46,908 bases of DNA from Clostridia bacterium (GTDB lineage Bacteria > Bacillota > Clostridia > TANB77 > CAG-508): NCBI GenBank assembly GCA_022790575.1, contig JAAVXM010000044.1, positions 1 through 46,908 on the forward strand, in the 5' to 3' direction. Positions 46,620 to 46,908 of the stretch are shown here, piece by piece; positions within the stretch are counted from its first letter, which is position 1; every line of letters begins with the position of its first letter. A program made the translations under genes and the position numbers. The notes below the pieces were generated by a model. The model did no database searches. It was given only the letters and a program-made list of their open reading frames with translations, and had not been told where the DNA came from.

Positions 46620-46908
46620 GCAAACAGCGCATAAAAAAATATCACACATAGAGAGAAAAGAAAATAAAAAACAAAAAATGAATAAAAAAGAGAAAAGAGG
46701 AGAAACATAAGAAGAAAGAAAGGGATGAGATATACAAATGTATGAAGTTAAGTATGAAAAAGAAAAGAAGGAAAAAGTAGGAGAAAAGAGAGGAATAACG
46801 CTGATAGCGTTAGTTGTGACGATTATAGTATTATTAATATTGGCGGGAACGAGTATAGCAATGTTGACAGGAGAGAATGGAATAATAAGCCAAGCGCAAA
46901 ATGCAAAA
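46596..46908 (+). repeat. dispersed direct repeat, right copy
   Basis: Counterpart of 100-420. The repeat reaches the window edge, so its true 3' limit is unknown. Confidence 0.85.
46738..46908 (+). CDS. prepilin-like protein, N-terminal part (cut by window end)
   Basis: The first 57 residues are MYEVKYEKEKKEKVGEKRG followed by the prepilin-like helix ITLIALVVTIIVLLILAGTSIAMLTGENGII. The coding start, leader and promoter are a near copy of those of the gene at 238. The rest lies beyond the window; by analogy it may also end in a lectin-like variable domain. Confidence 0.85.
   Translation, partial: MYEVKYEKEKKEKVGEKRGITLIALVVTIIVLLILAGTSIAMLTGENGIISQAQNAK

Overview
This is a 46.9 kb chromosomal stretch from a low-GC, spore-forming Gram-positive bacterium, most likely an uncultured gut-type member of the Clostridia. 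The evidence is a strongly A/T-rich coding style (about 27-35% G+C in the housekeeping genes), near-consensus sigma-A promoters with 17-bp spacers, strong Shine-Dalgarno sites, a CIRCE element before groESL, the spoIIA operon (spoIIAA-spoIIAB-sigF) followed by spoIID and a SpoIIQ-like LytM gene, and AddA/RecN/UvrAB/MutS of Firmicutes type. Almost all genes lie on the plus strand. The exceptions are a cell-wall VWA protein and four small, compositionally odd genes.

Layout: (1) 1-1.7 kb, a prepilin-like secreted protein with an Ig-like domain and a C-type-lectin-like C-terminus. (2) 1.75-2.2 kb, an orphan minus-strand gene. (3) 2.4-6.1 kb, a dicarboxylate/amino-acid symporter and groES-groEL. 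(4) 6.1-7.2 kb, a decayed prepilin-like gene. (5) 7.4-12.6 kb, a short alaS, a HIT hydrolase, a sortase, ligA and a small gene. (6) 12.8-17 kb, an odd minus-strand gene, an MdoB/LTA-synthase-like enzyme, a GT2 glycosyltransferase and mreB. (7) 17-20.7 kb, a sortase-anchored VWA protein divergent from a second prepilin-like protein with a long coiled coil and a lectin-like C-terminus. (8) 20.8-21.2 kb, tRNA-Val, tRNA-Asp and tRNA-Phe. (9) 21.5-26 kb, small and accessory genes (membrane proteins, Nudix, MazG, DUF1653, a phosphodiesterase broken by a stop codon). (10) 26-34.7 kb, ChbG/YdjC, uvrB, two tandem small paralogs, uvrA, rdgB and recN. (11) 34.9-42.8 kb, addA, miaB and mutS. (12) 42.8-46.5 kb, the sporulation cluster. 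(13) The window ends inside another prepilin-like gene whose promoter, leader and first codons nearly duplicate those at the left end.

The most interesting feature is the prepilin-like family: two complete copies, one decayed, one cut by the window edge. The two complete C-termini share a framework (WWxASPSS...VC...G..A.L..S.Y....GV.PLV.LKSDF) with substitutions concentrated between the framework residues. These substitutions are mostly NNC/NNT codons, in a block whose G+C rises to 55% (44 of 80 bases at 20441-20520) inside an A/T-rich gene. That is what variable regions of diversity-generating retroelement (DGR) targets look like. No reverse transcriptase or template repeat is present in the window, so any DGR would have to act from elsewhere. 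The coiled-coil copy is divergently transcribed from a VWA protein with an LPEAG sorting signal, with an inverted repeat between the promoters, and a sortase lies 8 kb away. Together these suggest a surface-display system of hypervariable binders on pilin-like stalks. This interpretation is inference.

Other points of note are an AlaRS of only 584 residues that keeps the editing site but lacks the C-terminal region, an in-frame TGA replacing a probable Gly codon, paired Spo0A boxes before spoIIA, and a leader with an (AC)10 repeat and terminator-like hairpin before the coiled-coil prepilin gene.
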